Below the pieces are notes generated by a model. The model was not told the DNA's origin. It ran no database searches and saw nothing but the letters and a program-made list of their open reading frames with translations. The position numbers and the translations under genes were made by a program. A stretch of DNA of 8,080 bases from Acidobacteriota bacterium (GTDB taxonomy: Bacteria > Acidobacteriota > Thermoanaerobaculia > Gp7-AA8). Below, in pieces: positions 1-5,694 of the stretch; position 1 is the stretch's first letter; each line of letters starts with the position of its first letter. The stretch is from contig QHVY01000321.1 of assembly GCA_003223695.1 (NCBI GenBank), forward strand, positions 1 to 8,080, in the 5' to 3' direction.

Positions 1-588
1 AAGGCTGCCGTTCGTGCGCACGTAAAGCCAGGCCAGAGCCACCGACAACGCCGTTACCTCGATCAGGAAGAGGGGAAATGATTGTCCGAGGGTGTCGGCT
101 CCCGTGACAAAGAACTGCGGCAGATGCCAGCAGGCCCAAATCACGCCCAGTAGAACGCTCGCGTTCGCGAATCCAAAACGAGCGGCGAGACGCGGAAGGG
201 CATAACCTCGCCATCCGATTTCTTCGCCGGCCTGAAAAGGAGTGGAGATGACGATGGCCACGACCATGAGGTACCAAGGTGTACTTCCAAAGCGTGGCCA
301 GGCTCCTTGGACGAGGCGATACATGAGTGCGACGGCAAGCTTGATCGCCGCCATGTAGCCGATCGCGAACGCATACCATTGCCAACCCGCACGCCAAAGA
401 AGCACGCGTCGCAGCAGCGCACGTGCTCCCGGCCATCCTTCCGCTCGTGCTGTGAGCCACAGTGCAACGATCGCCGGAGCAAAGATCCCAGGAACGAAGA
501 CAGCAGGCCGTCCCGTGAAGATCGCCGCAATGAAGAACGTCCACGCGATTGCGTACGCCAGCAGGAAAAACTTTGTCAGCGAGCCCAC
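1..588 (-). CDS. CPBP family intramembrane metalloprotease (CAAX-type), 3' end cut by window edge
   Basis: This is a multi-pass inner-membrane protein of the CPBP/Abi family, whose members are predicted metal-dependent proteases acting within the bilayer; the substrate cannot be told. From a GTG at 588 the frame is open for 196 codons to base 1. Residues 122-127 read EEIGWR, the first conserved motif (EExxxR, catalytic Glu pair and Arg). Residues 151-157 read WACWHLP, the second motif, with His155 a likely metal ligand. Hydrophobic segments lie at about 8-25, 31-44, 71-90, 104-116 and 143-162, with a further one before the edge. The visible end, VRTNGSL, is where the third motif would begin, so the rest lies outside. 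An in-frame TAG at 598-600 limits the start to this GTG or a later codon; no Shine-Dalgarno sequence is seen. It follows the barrel gene by 33 bases on the same strand, suggesting cotranscription. Family call is firm; the start is less so. Confidence 0.88.
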   Translation of the reverse strand, partial: MGSLTKFFLLAYAIAWTFFIAAIFTGRPAVFVPGIFAPAIVALWLTARAEGWPGARALLRRVLLWRAGWQWYAFAIGYMAAIKLAVALMYRLVQGAWPRFGSTPWYLMVVAIVISTPFQAGEEIGWRGYALPRLAARFGFANASVLLGVIWACWHLPQFFVTGADTLGQSFPLFLIEVTALSVALAWLYVRTNGSL

Positions 589-621
589 GTGAGAAAACTA
601 CGGTCGGGATGTGCCAGTGTT

Positions 622-1683
622 TCAGAACCGCTTCGCCAAGCCCCACGCGAAGCCGGCGTCGGCGCTGTTCTCGTAATTCAGCACGTTCTCGATGAATGCT
701 GCATACACCACGATCGAGCGGCCGATCTGACGCTGAATTCCGGCGGACAGTTGATTCGAGCGGCGCCTGAGCTCAGCGAGACCGAGGTGCCGGAACGGGC
801 ACTCGGAAAGCGTAAGTTGAAGAGTCGCCGATGTGCGATCGTTGATCATTCGCGCAGCGGCGATCGTGTTTGTGACAACGATCTGCGCTTGAGTTCCGAG
901 CGGCCGATCGCCTCCGAGTCGAACGATTCCGATCGACGCGTGCACCCGCGCAGACGACAAATCGCGCGAGACGATGAGCTGAACGCCGCCATCCACAGAA
1001 CCCGATCCATCGAGCGTGCGCGCATTGCCAGTCGGTAGCTCGACGGCACCGGTCAACGCCATGTTGACCTTTTCACCCTCGAGCCCTTTGAGCTCGTACT
1101 TGCCGGTCAGCGCGATGTCGCCGAGCGCGTAACCAGCGGAACGATCGCGAAGGTAGTGCACGCTTCCCGAATCGATGTACACCGTTTCCGAGTTCTGGCG
1201 AAGCGACTGGCGGTCCGCATTTCCAATCCCCAGCGCGTGGTGCGTCATCTCGATCAGTCGATCCGACCAGCCACCGCCGATCGTGCTGACCGGCACTGTT
1301 AGGCCAAGCTCGAGTTGATTTCCGAATCCGTGTCGCATCGACAGCTCGAGGCGGTGCGTTTCGCCGTCGGCGAGAAAGAGCGGTCCCTCGCCGTGAAAAC
1401 GCGAGTTTGCCAATTCCGCTGTCGCGGTTGCGCGGCCGGTTTGACCAGCGAGGCTGTGACTGATCCACGCGGATTTCGCAAATGTATTCGAGTCAGCGGC
1501 AGTGACGATCAATCGCGATTCGTCGGCGCCGATGACCGCGGCGTCTTCCGGTGCGAAAAAGAAAAAGCCGTTGTTGAGCAGAAATTGATCGCGAATCGGA
1601 AGTGGCGCGAGAAGCTCCTGTGCGAAAAGCGATCGGCTCAGCGCCATCACGAACACGGCGATGGCTATCCGTGATCTGCGCAT
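622..1683 (-). CDS. DUF3187-like outer-membrane beta-barrel protein
   Basis: A 353-residue exported protein. Residues 1-21 look like a signal peptide (Arg-rich start, hydrophobic core, cleavage near SLFA-Q). The mature chain alternates polar and hydrophobic residues with many Gly/aromatic turns, as in outer-membrane barrels, and ends in Phe, the usual C-terminal signal for the Bam machinery. The opening PLPIRDQFLL, the middle SGSVHYLRD and the following GDIALTGKYEL recall the DUF3187 family, an uncharacterised group of porin-like proteins in Gram-negative bacteria; that match is from memory and no profile search was possible. The ATG at 1683 is chosen because it gives the signal peptide directly. 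No Shine-Dalgarno sequence precedes it, and a -10-like TATGAT lies about 9 bases upstream, so the transcript may be leaderless or nearly so. The CPBP protease follows 33 bases downstream. Transported substrate or binding role is unknown. Confidence 0.75.
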   Translation of the reverse strand: MRRSRIAIAVFVMALSRSLFAQELLAPLPIRDQFLLNNGFFFFAPEDAAVIGADESRLIVTAADSNTFAKSAWISHSLAGQTGRATATAELANSRFHGEGPLFLADGETHRLELSMRHGFGNQLELGLTVPVSTIGGGWSDRLIEMTHHALGIGNADRQSLRQNSETVYIDSGSVHYLRDRSAGYALGDIALTGKYELKGLEGEKVNMALTGAVELPTGNARTLDGSGSVDGGVQLIVSRDLSSARVHASIGIVRLGGDRPLGTQAQIVVTNTIAAARMINDRTSATLQLTLSECPFRHLGLAELRRRSNQLSAGIQRQIGRSIVVYAAFIENVLNYENSADAGFAWGLAKRF

Positions 1684-1691
1684 TTACGTTG

Positions 1692-1697
1692 ATCATA
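1692..1697 (-). promoter_or_regulatory. candidate -10 element for the DUF3187-like gene
   Basis: Read on the minus strand the six bases are TATGAT, five of six matching the sigma70 -10 consensus. A start about 7 bases downstream would fall at or next to the ATG at 1683, giving a leaderless or nearly leaderless mRNA, consistent with the missing Shine-Dalgarno sequence. No convincing -35 box was found at the usual spacing. Confidence 0.4.
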
Positions 1698-1701
1698 TAA
1701 T
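1696..1701 (+). promoter_or_regulatory. candidate -10 element for the kinase gene
   Basis: A perfect TATAAT on the plus strand, overlapping the minus-strand -10 candidate by two bases. A start about 7 bases downstream would lie near 1708, leaving a leader of about 10 bases before the ATG at 1718. The hexamer at 17-bp spacing upstream (GATCTG, 1673-1678) is a poor -35 match. Its position inside the 34-base gap between two divergent start codons is the main support. Confidence 0.45.
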
Positions 1702-1717
1702 TGCCGTACACAAATCG

Positions 1718-2527
1718 ATGCCGATCTCATCCGGTACCCGTCTCGGGCCGTACGAAGTCGTCGCTCCGCTCGGGGCGGGCGGAATGGGGGAGGTGTGGCG
1801 GGGGAGGGACACGCGGCTCGATCGCAGCGTGGCCATCAAGATCCTGCCGGCGTCGTTTGCCTCCAACGCGCAGCGCAAGATTCGCTTCGAACGCGAGGCG
1901 CGCGCGATCTCGCAGCTCAATCACCCAAACATCTGCACGCTCTACGATGTTGGCGACTCCTACCTCGTGATGGAACTGCTCGAAGGCGAGTCACTGGCCG
2001 ACCGCCTGGTCAAAGGTCCGCTGCCGCTCGAGCAGGTCCTGCGCTACGGCACGCAGATCGCCGATGCCCTCGATAAGGCACACCGCCAGGGCATCATTCA
2101 TCGCGATCTGAAACCGGGCAACATCATGCTGACCAAATCGGGAGCGAAGCTTCTCGACTTTGGCCTGGCGAAGGACAGTGTGGGAGCCGGCGTCCTCGCC
2201 GGCTCAGCGGCGAGCGAGGGGCCCACTGCCACACTTCAGAAGCCGCTGACCGAGGAGGGCACGATCGTCGGGACGTTTCAGTACATGGCGCCCGAGCAGC
2301 TCGAAGGACTGCCGGCCGACGCGCGCACCGATATCTTTGGCTTCGGTGCTGTGCTGTACGAAATGGCTACCGCACACCGTGCCTTCGAGGGGAAGACGAA
2401 GACCAGCTTGATCGCGGCGATTGTCAGCAGTGAGCCGGCGCCGATGTCGAAGCTTCAGCCCCTCACTCCGCCGGCGCTCGAGCACGTCGTGCGCAAATGT
2501 CTGGCGAAGGATCCCGACGATCGCTAG
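1718..2527 (+). CDS. Hanks-type serine/threonine protein kinase domain, truncated by a frameshifting deletion
   Basis: A 269-residue bacterial eukaryotic-like kinase catalytic domain that phosphorylates Ser/Thr of unknown targets. Key elements are present: Gly-rich loop GAGGMGEV (19-26), ATP-anchoring Lys41 in VAIK, helix-C Glu60 in FEREAR, catalytic loop HRDLKPGN (128-135), DFG (147-149), GT(185-186)-FQYMAPE with APE at 191-193, and Asp205 in TDIFGFG. The chain stops at the invariant Arg269 of DPDDR, just before the Trp that normally follows, so the C-terminal helix of the C-lobe and the linker are missing. The frame is open upstream to 1661, but the start at 1718 (MPISSGTRLGPYEV) is the usual family N-terminus and the earlier codons would overlap the divergent gene. 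Relatives continue directly into a transmembrane segment and PD40 propeller, here found in another frame from 2497. Between DFGLAK and LTEEGT a GC-rich palindrome encodes part of the activation segment. It is either a split two-gene system or a pseudogene; folding without the last helix is doubtful. Confidence 0.88.
   Translation: MPISSGTRLGPYEVVAPLGAGGMGEVWRGRDTRLDRSVAIKILPASFASNAQRKIRFEREARAISQLNHPNICTLYDVGDSYLVMELLEGESLADRLVKGPLPLEQVLRYGTQIADALDKAHRQGIIHRDLKPGNIMLTKSGAKLLDFGLAKDSVGAGVLAGSAASEGPTATLQKPLTEEGTIVGTFQYMAPEQLEGLPADARTDIFGFGAVLYEMATAHRAFEGKTKTSLIAAIVSSEPAPMSKLQPLTPPALEHVVRKCLAKDPDDR
2185..2204 (+). repeat. perfect hairpin palindrome inside the kinase activation segment
   Basis: The 20 bases form an 8-bp perfect stem (AGCCGGCG / CGCCGGCT) around a TCCT loop. 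They encode part of the Gly/Ala-rich stretch VGAGVLAGSAASEG (kinase residues 155-168), low in complexity and unlike the conserved sequence on both sides. Its style resembles the REP-like palindromes near 6.9 kb, though the bases differ. It may be a short palindromic element settled in frame; only one copy is seen here. Confidence 0.5.
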
Positions 2528-4320
2528 CCGGGTCGCAGGCGGGCGTCGCCGCGCCGCTGATTGCGCGCAAGAAATCGCGCGAACGCCTCGGGTGGGCGGC
2601 GGCGATCGCCGTCGCGCTCGTCGCCGGCGCATTTGCGTCGCACCGGCTGTGGCAGCAGCCGAAGCCGCAATATCGATTCGCGATTCCGATGATCGATGCC
2701 GATTACAAATTCGGTGGCGGCGCTCAGCTTTCACCCGATGGCGAGACCGCCTATTTCCTTGCGACCAGCAACAGCACATCGAAGCGCCAGCTTTTTCGGC
2801 GGCGGCTCGACGACTTGAACGCAACTGCGATTGAAGGAACTGAGGACGTAACGGGACTCAGGCTCTCACAGGACGGCGCCACGCTTCTCCTCACCTATCC
2901 GGGAGCAGTTCTGAAGCGAATCAGTGTCAATGGCGGTCCAGTTGAATCAGTTGCCGATGGCGTAGTCGGCGGAACGGCAGCGACTGCCGTTAACGCCGAT
3001 GGAACGATTCTGATTGGCAGTATTCAGTTTCCAATCCGACGCTTGCTGCCGAACGGCAGCATTGAAGAAGTGACTCAGCTCGATAAAGGCGAGGCCGGAC
3101 ACGATTGGCCGTGGTTTCTTCCCGACGGCAAGCAGTATCTGTTTCTCGCCGAGACGCGAGATCCGGCTCGCGGAACGATTCGCCGTACGCTGTGCGCGAC
3201 TGAGATCGGATCGAAGAAGATCACACGGATCGGCGAAGTGCCTTCGCGAGTCGAGTACGCTCTCGGCCGCATCTTCTTCGTCCGCGAAGGGACGCTGATG
3301 GCGCGCCCGTTCAGTCTTTCACGGATGCAATTCACTGGTGAGGGCGTACCAGTGGTACCCAACGTTCCGTTCGACAGCCGAACGGGATCGGCCGCATTTG
3401 ATGTCAGTTCCGATGGGACGGTTGCCTGTGGTCAGACTGCGGCAGGCTCTCATCTGACGTGGGTCAATTCGTCAGGGAAAAAGATCGGCACGGTCGGGAA
3501 TCCGCTCTCCATGCCGGTTTTTGGCGGGTCGCCGCAAGTGATTGCCCTCGTTCCGGGCGCAGATCGCGCCATCATCCCGATCACGGATTTTCGCGCCGGA
3601 ACATCGTCTCTATGGATTCAGGGACTGGGTCGCGAGACCTCGACGCGCGTCACATTCAGCCCCGCGCAGGAGATGCTTCCCGTGGTAACGCCGGACGGCT
3701 CTCGCGTGTTTTTCTCCAGCGATGCGCAATCGGCTCCAGACATCTTCGAGGCACCTCTCGACGGCAGCTTGCCGCCGAAGCTCGTCGTCTCAGCTCCGAA
3801 TGCGCAAGTGCCGAACGACGTCTCGGCCGATGGCCGCTTTCTTCTGTTTACGTCGAATCAGAATCAGACCGCGACGAAACAAGATCTTTGGATCCTGCCC
3901 CTCACCGGAGATCGCAAGCCGTATCCGTTTCTCGTCACGCCGGCGATCGAGAATCACGGCATCTTTTCTCCCGATGGAAAATGGGTGGTCTACACTTCAG
4001 ACGCCACAGGAGCCTTCCAGGTGTACGTTAGGCCGTTCCCGGGTCCGGGCGCGGCGCGCCCTGTGTCGACGAAGGGCGGCGGATCGGCGCAGTTTAGCTC
4101 GGACGGAAGAAAAATCTATTTCTCCAATGCGAACAAGCTGATGGTTGCTGACTTTGCGCGAGATGGAATCGTCAGCGAACCAGCGCTGGCCTTCGAGCTC
4201 GACGAGCGCATTCTCACATTCCAGCCGGCGGGCGATCGTTTCCTGATGGTCCTTCGCAGCGACGCCGATGGTTCGCCGCCGGTGCGCATCATCGCGAACT
4301 GGCAGCCGCCGGCGAAGTGA
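2497..4320 (+). CDS. membrane-anchored PD40/TolB-like beta-propeller, the detached sensor half of the kinase
   Basis: Up to 607 residues if it starts at the ATG at 2497, which overlaps the kinase end by 31 bases in a different frame. Residues 1-11 are kinase sequence read out of frame; genuine similarity to kinase relatives starts about residue 12 with GSQAGVAAP, then a basic RKKSRER and one transmembrane helix (about 33-51), so the propeller lies outside the inner membrane. Blades of PD40 type follow, with the SPDG-like signature at Asp81 (LSPDG), Asp400 (VTPDG), Asp445 (VSADG), Asp493 (FSPDG) and Asp536 (FSSDG); the last four are 43-48 residues apart. The end, VRIIANWQ, is the usual terminus of this kinase-propeller class. 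In relatives the propeller is fused to the kinase as a presumed sensor or scaffold. No Shine-Dalgarno sequence precedes 2497, so translation would need coupling to kinase termination. It may be a usable separate protein or the tail of a pseudogene. Confidence 0.82.
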   Translation: MSGEGSRRSLAGSQAGVAAPLIARKKSRERLGWAAAIAVALVAGAFASHRLWQQPKPQYRFAIPMIDADYKFGGGAQLSPDGETAYFLATSNSTSKRQLFRRRLDDLNATAIEGTEDVTGLRLSQDGATLLLTYPGAVLKRISVNGGPVESVADGVVGGTAATAVNADGTILIGSIQFPIRRLLPNGSIEEVTQLDKGEAGHDWPWFLPDGKQYLFLAETRDPARGTIRRTLCATEIGSKKITRIGEVPSRVEYALGRIFFVREGTLMARPFSLSRMQFTGEGVPVVPNVPFDSRTGSAAFDVSSDGTVACGQTAAGSHLTWVNSSGKKIGTVGNPLSMPVFGGSPQVIALVPGADRAIIPITDFRAGTSSLWIQGLGRETSTRVTFSPAQEMLPVVTPDGSRVFFSSDAQSAPDIFEAPLDGSLPPKLVVSAPNAQVPNDVSADGRFLLFTSNQNQTATKQDLWILPLTGDRKPYPFLVTPAIENHGIFSPDGKWVVYTSDATGAFQVYVRPFPGPGAARPVSTKGGGSAQFSSDGRKIYFSNANKLMVADFARDGIVSEPALAFELDERILTFQPAGDRFLMVLRSDADGSPPVRIIANWQPPAK

Positions 4321-4467
4321 ACACCTTCATCACCGGCGACCCGCTGAAATCTCGAGGATACCGCGCGGCGGCTCTATCCAGTGAAGCTGCGCAACGTGGT
4401 CAACGCCATCGCCAACGCGGTCGACACTCCGCCGAACGGCATCCGAATCATCGAGCACCCGAGTTAG
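4317..4467 (+). pseudogene. remnant of a probable NAD-dependent epimerase/reductase-like gene
   Basis: A GTG at 4317-4319 overlaps the TGA of the propeller gene (GTGA), a classic coupling overlap, and reads VNTFITG, the shape of an N-terminal strand leading into the Gly-rich NAD(P) loop of epimerase-type proteins. The loop itself never follows. From about 4348, one frame over, comes a plausible C-terminal piece with RRLYPVKLRNVVNAIANAV (residues of a domain-end helix) and then DTPPNGIRIIEHPS and a TAG at 4465-4467. Together this looks like a gene that lost nearly all of its middle. The family assignment rests on memory of such ends and is tentative; the pieces could instead belong to unrelated genes. 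It is too short to be functional. Confidence 0.45.
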
Positions 4468-5065
4468 GCCTTTTTTGATTCACCACAGAGGCACAGAGAG
4501 CACAGAGACTGCCTCTGTGCCCTCTGTGTCTCTCCGCCCCGGCGGCGATCGCCAGTTGCGGCACCACCGGCACACGGAATCGCGACTCAGCCTCCCCGCC
4601 GGCAGAAATTCCGATGAAGTACACGACGACGACGATGATGAGCAGCGCGAGCGCGCGATCGCTTCGCCACAGATCGATCACGCCGACTGTCGCGAAGGCG
4701 AGGATGATCACCGGAATCAGCCCGAGCGTCAGCCGCAGGACATCAGGTGAAATCTGACTGATGTCCCAGACCGCATCCCAGTCGCTGTCGACAAAATTCA
4801 CCAGCACGCCGCGAATCGTTAGCTGCACAAAGGAAAGCCAATGCTCGCGAATGACCCGCACTCCATACTGCGCGTAATACTTCGCGCGGACTGCAACCGG
4901 CAGCTCCTCGGCATCCGGGATATGCAGCGTCTGCTGAATCCAGTCGTCGGCCTCATCGGTCAAGGCGCTTTCTTCGTCGGTCAACGCCTCTCGAAAATCG
5001 CCTTCATCTTCGATCGCCAACGCGCCGGCTGCTCGTTGGCTCAGCAGATTGATATTGCCGATCGA
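4448..5065 (-). pseudogene. C-terminal half of a broken GT39/ArnT-like glycosyltransferase
   Basis: This frame carries about 205 residues continuing the glycosyltransferase whose N-terminal half lies upstream in another frame. It opens with GNINLLSQRAAGALAIED, followed by an acidic soluble stretch and then hydrophobic segments at LTLGLIPVIILAFATVGVI and LALLIIVVVVYFIGISAG, and the phrase ESRFRVPVVPQLAIAAG, which in GT39 and related GT-C enzymes marks the last membrane helices. After that the frame runs through a CACAGAG-type repeat, adding a Cys/His/Arg-rich tail (RHRGHRGSLCALCASVV) with no likeness to the family, and ends at a TGA at 4448-4450 inside the epimerase remnant on the other strand. 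So this half is altered at both ends. The frame is open to 5155, but the upstream codons are the N-terminal half read out of frame. No start codon with a ribosome site is evident, so independent translation is unlikely. Confidence 0.72.
4487..4533. repeat. CACAGAG-type repeat forming a 21-bp imperfect hairpin
   Basis: Two GCACAGAG units (4491-4498 and 4500-4507) face CTCTGTGC (4513-4520) and CTCTGTGT (4522-4529) across an ACTGC loop; extending outward gives 21 positions of pairing from 4487 to 4533 with one A-C mismatch and one G-T pair. It lies in the convergent junction of the propeller/epimerase unit and the glycosyltransferase and could act as a transcription terminator in both directions, although no T-run follows it on either strand (the T6 at 4471-4476 precedes it on the plus strand). 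Similar CACAGAG strings recur at gene ends in many environmental bacterial genomes, by recollection. Only one copy is present here. Confidence 0.7.
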
Positions 5066-5681
5066 TGACCGGCAGCAGCAGTGCCAAAAGAGTGAATATG
5101 GCCAAATGGCGCGCAGATTTGTGCCAAATGGCCAAGACGATTGCCAGCGGGACAAAGAAGAAAATGGCGATCGGCCGCACTAGCACCAGGACCCCGGTCA
5201 GCAGGCCGAGGGCGACAACGTTCGGCCGGTGCAACGCGAGGAGGAAAAGTACGTACAACAGAGCAGCGAATGTCGTCTCCGTCAGGAGTTTATTGGCGTA
5301 ATGAATGGTCGGGACGTCGATCGCGAAGAGAAGCGATGCGACGAGCGCGATCAGACGATTTGCCGTTCGCGATGCCGCAAAGATGTAGATGCCCAGCGCG
5401 AGGGCGACGTTAATGAGATGTTGGAGGATGATGATGGGAAGTGTGCGAGCACCGAAGAGCGCTAGTAGCAGCGGGTACGCGGGGGTGCGAATCGTCTCCA
5501 CCAGATTCGAATCGTCGAGAAATCCCGCCCCGCTGAGCATGCTGCGCGCCGGAGCGAGGTACGTGAAGGAGTCGGGATAGTAGAAATCGCCGTTGCTGAG
5601 AATGAGGTATGCGAAATTGGTGAGGACGGCGACTGCAAATACGATTGCGAGATCGAGGCGGTTGCCCGACGATCGAAGCAT
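5004..5681 (-). pseudogene. N-terminal half of a broken GT39/ArnT-like glycosyltransferase
   Basis: Members of this GT-C class are polytopic inner-membrane enzymes that move sugars from polyprenyl-phosphate donors onto lipid or protein acceptors on the periplasmic side. From the ATG at 5681 come a first membrane helix (about 10-28), the periplasmic loop FYYPDSFTYLAPAR with Asp37 as candidate catalytic acid, then RTPAYPLLLAL (65-75), a hallmark phrase of the class, and a series of hydrophobic helices up to LLALLLPVI (ending at base 5064). The remaining 19 codons to the TGA at 5004 are frame-shifted. Relatives continue here with a short WxxRN-type segment that is absent; the C-terminal half resumes directly in the next frame, so some 20 codons plus a non-multiple of three appear to be deleted. 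The frame is open to 5840, but 5681 is chosen as the helix follows at once and a -10-like CATAAT lies just upstream. The gene is divergent from the PP2C phosphatase with only 10 bases between the chosen starts. Confidence 0.72.
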
Positions 5682-5688
5682 CAGCGTG

Positions 5689-5694
5689 ATTATG
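5689..5694 (-). promoter_or_regulatory. candidate -10 element for the glycosyltransferase gene
   Basis: On the minus strand the bases read CATAAT, five of six matching the -10 consensus, 7 bases before the ATG at 5681, which would make the transcript leaderless or nearly so. No clear -35 box. If used, it overlaps the ATG at 5692 of the divergent phosphatase gene, which may favour the later phosphatase start at 5722. Confidence 0.3.

Noticed and set aside
307..1038. Long plus-strand open frame of 243 codons
   Set aside because: It is highly charged, Arg-rich and lies antisense to the protease and barrel genes; a shadow frame in GC-rich DNA.
1661..1717. Extended start of the kinase at ATG 1661
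   Set aside because: The extra 19 residues overlap the opposite gene's start, precede the candidate promoter, and are not part of the usual kinase N-terminus, which begins MPxxxGTRLGPYE.
2515..2530. Programmed ribosomal frameshift joining kinase and propeller
   Set aside because: No slippery run or stimulatory structure is seen at the junction, and residues conserved in relatives are missing as well, so a slip alone would not restore the protein.
4471..4476. T6 run as a rho-independent terminator of the plus-strand unit
   Set aside because: No stem precedes it; the hairpin lies after it, so the order is wrong for a canonical terminator on the plus strand.
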